Source of the DNA: Bacteroidales bacterium UBA3742
GTDB taxonomy: Bacteria; Bacteroidota; Bacteroidia; Bacteroidales; Paludibacteraceae
Reading direction: 5' to 3'
NCBI GenBank assembly: GCA_002371785.1
Contig: DFGU01000017.1
Location: forward strand, 19,468 to 25,444
Length of the DNA stretch: 5,977 nucleotides
Part shown: positions 5,296-5,977 of the stretch, in pieces
Layout of the letters: each line of letters opens with the position of its first letter
Numbering within the stretch: position 1 is the stretch's first letter
The notes under the pieces: generated by a model
Seen by the model: only the letters and a program-made list of their open reading frames with translations
Told to the model about the DNA's origin: nothing
Database searches by the model: none
Position numbers and translations under genes: made by a program

Positions 5296-5544
5296 TTAAA
5301 ACCTCTTATTTATGGCAGAAATAGACATCTCATTAGGCCTCAACAGGATTCGTGGCAAACCCTGACGAACCAGCGCCTCGTCGATATACGAGTTGGGCGA
5401 CGACCCCATGGTCTGCTTGACGACGTTCGACAGGTATTGCTCGCCCACGAGACGGCAACGATCGAACCCGCCATCCGGGTGGGTTATAACTTCGAACGGA
5501 AAATCAAGCACTAAATTCGGCTCTAAATGAAAAAAAATCGGCAT
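5296..5544 (-). pseudogene. Unrecognised 82-codon reading frame, probable gene remnant
   Basis: I do not recognise this product. From the A/T hairpin loop (ATG at 5544) to TAA at 5296 the minus strand reads 82 codons; the first six or so lie in the inverted repeat. Residues about 11-75 look protein-like, with many G/C third bases and ordinary composition, for example FPFEVITHPDGGFDRCRLV (15-33) and SYIDEALVRQGLPRILLRP (52-70). No Bacteroidota promoter reads into it: upstream in this direction lies the antisense strand of the next gene. The most economical view is the 3' end of a gene truncated when the repeat arrived. A small real gene, or chance, remain possible. The AT palindrome lies just past its stop. 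Confidence 0.3.
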
Positions 5545-5583
5545 TTCCTTGCGGGTGTCGATTTTTTTTTGTACTTTTGCAGC
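5530..5583 (+). repeat. 54-bp promoter-bearing inverted repeat, right copy
   Basis: Matches the reverse complement of 3888-3941 at 52 of 54 positions; the differences are at 5552 (C versus T) and 5575 (T versus C). It has the same 11-bp stem, AAAAAAAATCG (5530-5540) with CGATTTTTTTT (5559-5569), 18-nt loop and outward promoter. The match stops 4 bp before the ATG of the gene at 5588. Confidence 0.85.
5549..5579 (+). promoter_or_regulatory. Promoter of the C_GCAxxG_C_C gene, inside the right inverted repeat
   Basis: TTG (5549-5551), a 20-nt spacer and TACTTTTG (5572-5579) give the Bacteroidota promoter form with the same geometry as the ispE promoter. Eight nucleotides separate it from the ATG at 5588, the same distance as in fic, so the transcript is probably leaderless or nearly so. 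Confidence 0.75.
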
Positions 5584-5587
5584 CGCT

Positions 5588-5977
5588 ATGACTGAACAAG
5601 ATATTGAAATGCGCGCGCAACGCGCAATAGAACTGTTTAAACAGGGGTTTAACTGCGCCCAAGCGGTGTTCGCTTCCTGTGCGGATTTGTATGGCATCCA
5701 AGACGAGAAACTTGCTCTTCGCCTGTCTGCTTCGTTTGGCGGCGGCATGGGCAGAATGCGGCTTGTCTGCGGTGCGGCAAGTGGTATGTTTATGCTTGCC
5801 GGTTTGCAGAACGGAAGTGCCACTCCGCACGACAACGACGGAAAGATGGCCAACTATGCGCTGGTACGCGACCTGGCAGGACAGTTCAAGGAACAGTACG
5901 GTTCGCTCATATGCGCCGAATTATTAGGGCTTGCTCCGCGTCCGGAAGACGCTCCATCATGCCGAAAAGCGCCCTGC
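5588..5977 (+). CDS. C_GCAxxG_C_C family protein (5' part, cut by window edge)
   Basis: The first 130 codons of a small cysteine-rich protein of the C_GCAxxG_C_C family, whose members are usually about 140-170 residues and of unproven, perhaps redox or metal-related, function. Visible family marks are FNCAQAVF (21-28, Cys23), GGGMGRMRLVCGAASGMFM (51-69, with the CGAxxG box at 61-66), SLICAELLG (106-114, Cys109) and the late cysteines 125 and 130. No signal peptide or membrane segment is seen, so it should be cytoplasmic. ATG 5588 is chosen because the protein begins just before the conserved helix and a promoter lies immediately upstream; no ribosome binding site fits in the gap. The frame is open to the last base. 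No neighbour suggests its role. Confidence 0.88.
   Translation, partial: MTEQDIEMRAQRAIELFKQGFNCAQAVFASCADLYGIQDEKLALRLSASFGGGMGRMRLVCGAASGMFMLAGLQNGSATPHDNDGKMANYALVRDLAGQFKEQYGSLICAELLGLAPRPEDAPSCRKAPC

Noticed and set aside
5254..5514. 86-codon plus-strand frame ending just before the right repeat
   Set aside because: Its first third is AT palindrome sequence and the rest looks less protein-like than the opposite strand; no start signal or family match.
3888..5583. Insertion sequence or transposon bounded by terminal inverted repeats
   Set aside because: No transposase or recombinase is encoded between the repeats and no target-site duplication is visible; the term inverted repeat is kept without claiming a transposon.

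Overview
The window looks like a chromosomal segment from a Bacteroidales-type bacterium (phylum Bacteroidota). Three things point there. Every recognisable gene start is preceded by the Bacteroidota promoter form TTTG/TTG-N19-20-TAnnTTTG, with little or no Shine-Dalgarno sequence. The carboxyltransferase and epimerase are the pair used by this group to interconvert succinate and propionate. The histidine kinase has the HQLGTP phosphoacceptor box that I associate with this phylum. Species cannot be named from the sequence.

Layout. Positions 1-1824 (minus strand) hold a two-gene operon, methylmalonyl-CoA epimerase (mce) followed by a biotin-dependent carboxyltransferase (pccB/mmdA type) that runs off the left edge. 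Diverging from it is an orphan membrane sensor histidine kinase (1965-3083, plus); the two promoters interlock around one near-palindrome. The kinase gene converges on ispE (2958-3863, minus), and the two coding regions overlap tail to tail by 126 bp, codon exactly opposite codon. From 3888 to 5583 comes an accessory-looking block bounded by two near-identical 54-bp inverted repeats, each carrying a long A/T-run hairpin and an outward-facing promoter (one for ispE, one for the last gene). Inside are a Fic-family gene with its own promoter and apparently no leader, then about 650 bp without a confident gene: a series of small hairpins, a GTCAA repeat array with 11-12 bp spacing, an AT-only palindrome and an unrecognised 82-codon reading frame on the minus strand. 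The right end (5588-5977) is the start of a C_GCAxxG_C_C family gene, cut by the window edge.

How the genes fit together. Mce and the carboxyltransferase act in sequence on methylmalonyl-CoA. IspE is a housekeeping isoprenoid enzyme. The histidine kinase has no response regulator beside it, so its partner must be elsewhere. The Fic protein carries its own inhibitory motif and needs no separate antitoxin. The least ordinary points are the reciprocal antisense overlap of ispE with the kinase gene, the promoter-bearing inverted repeats around the fic block, and the structured non-coding stretch downstream of fic. No complete new defence or mobile system is demonstrable from this window alone.
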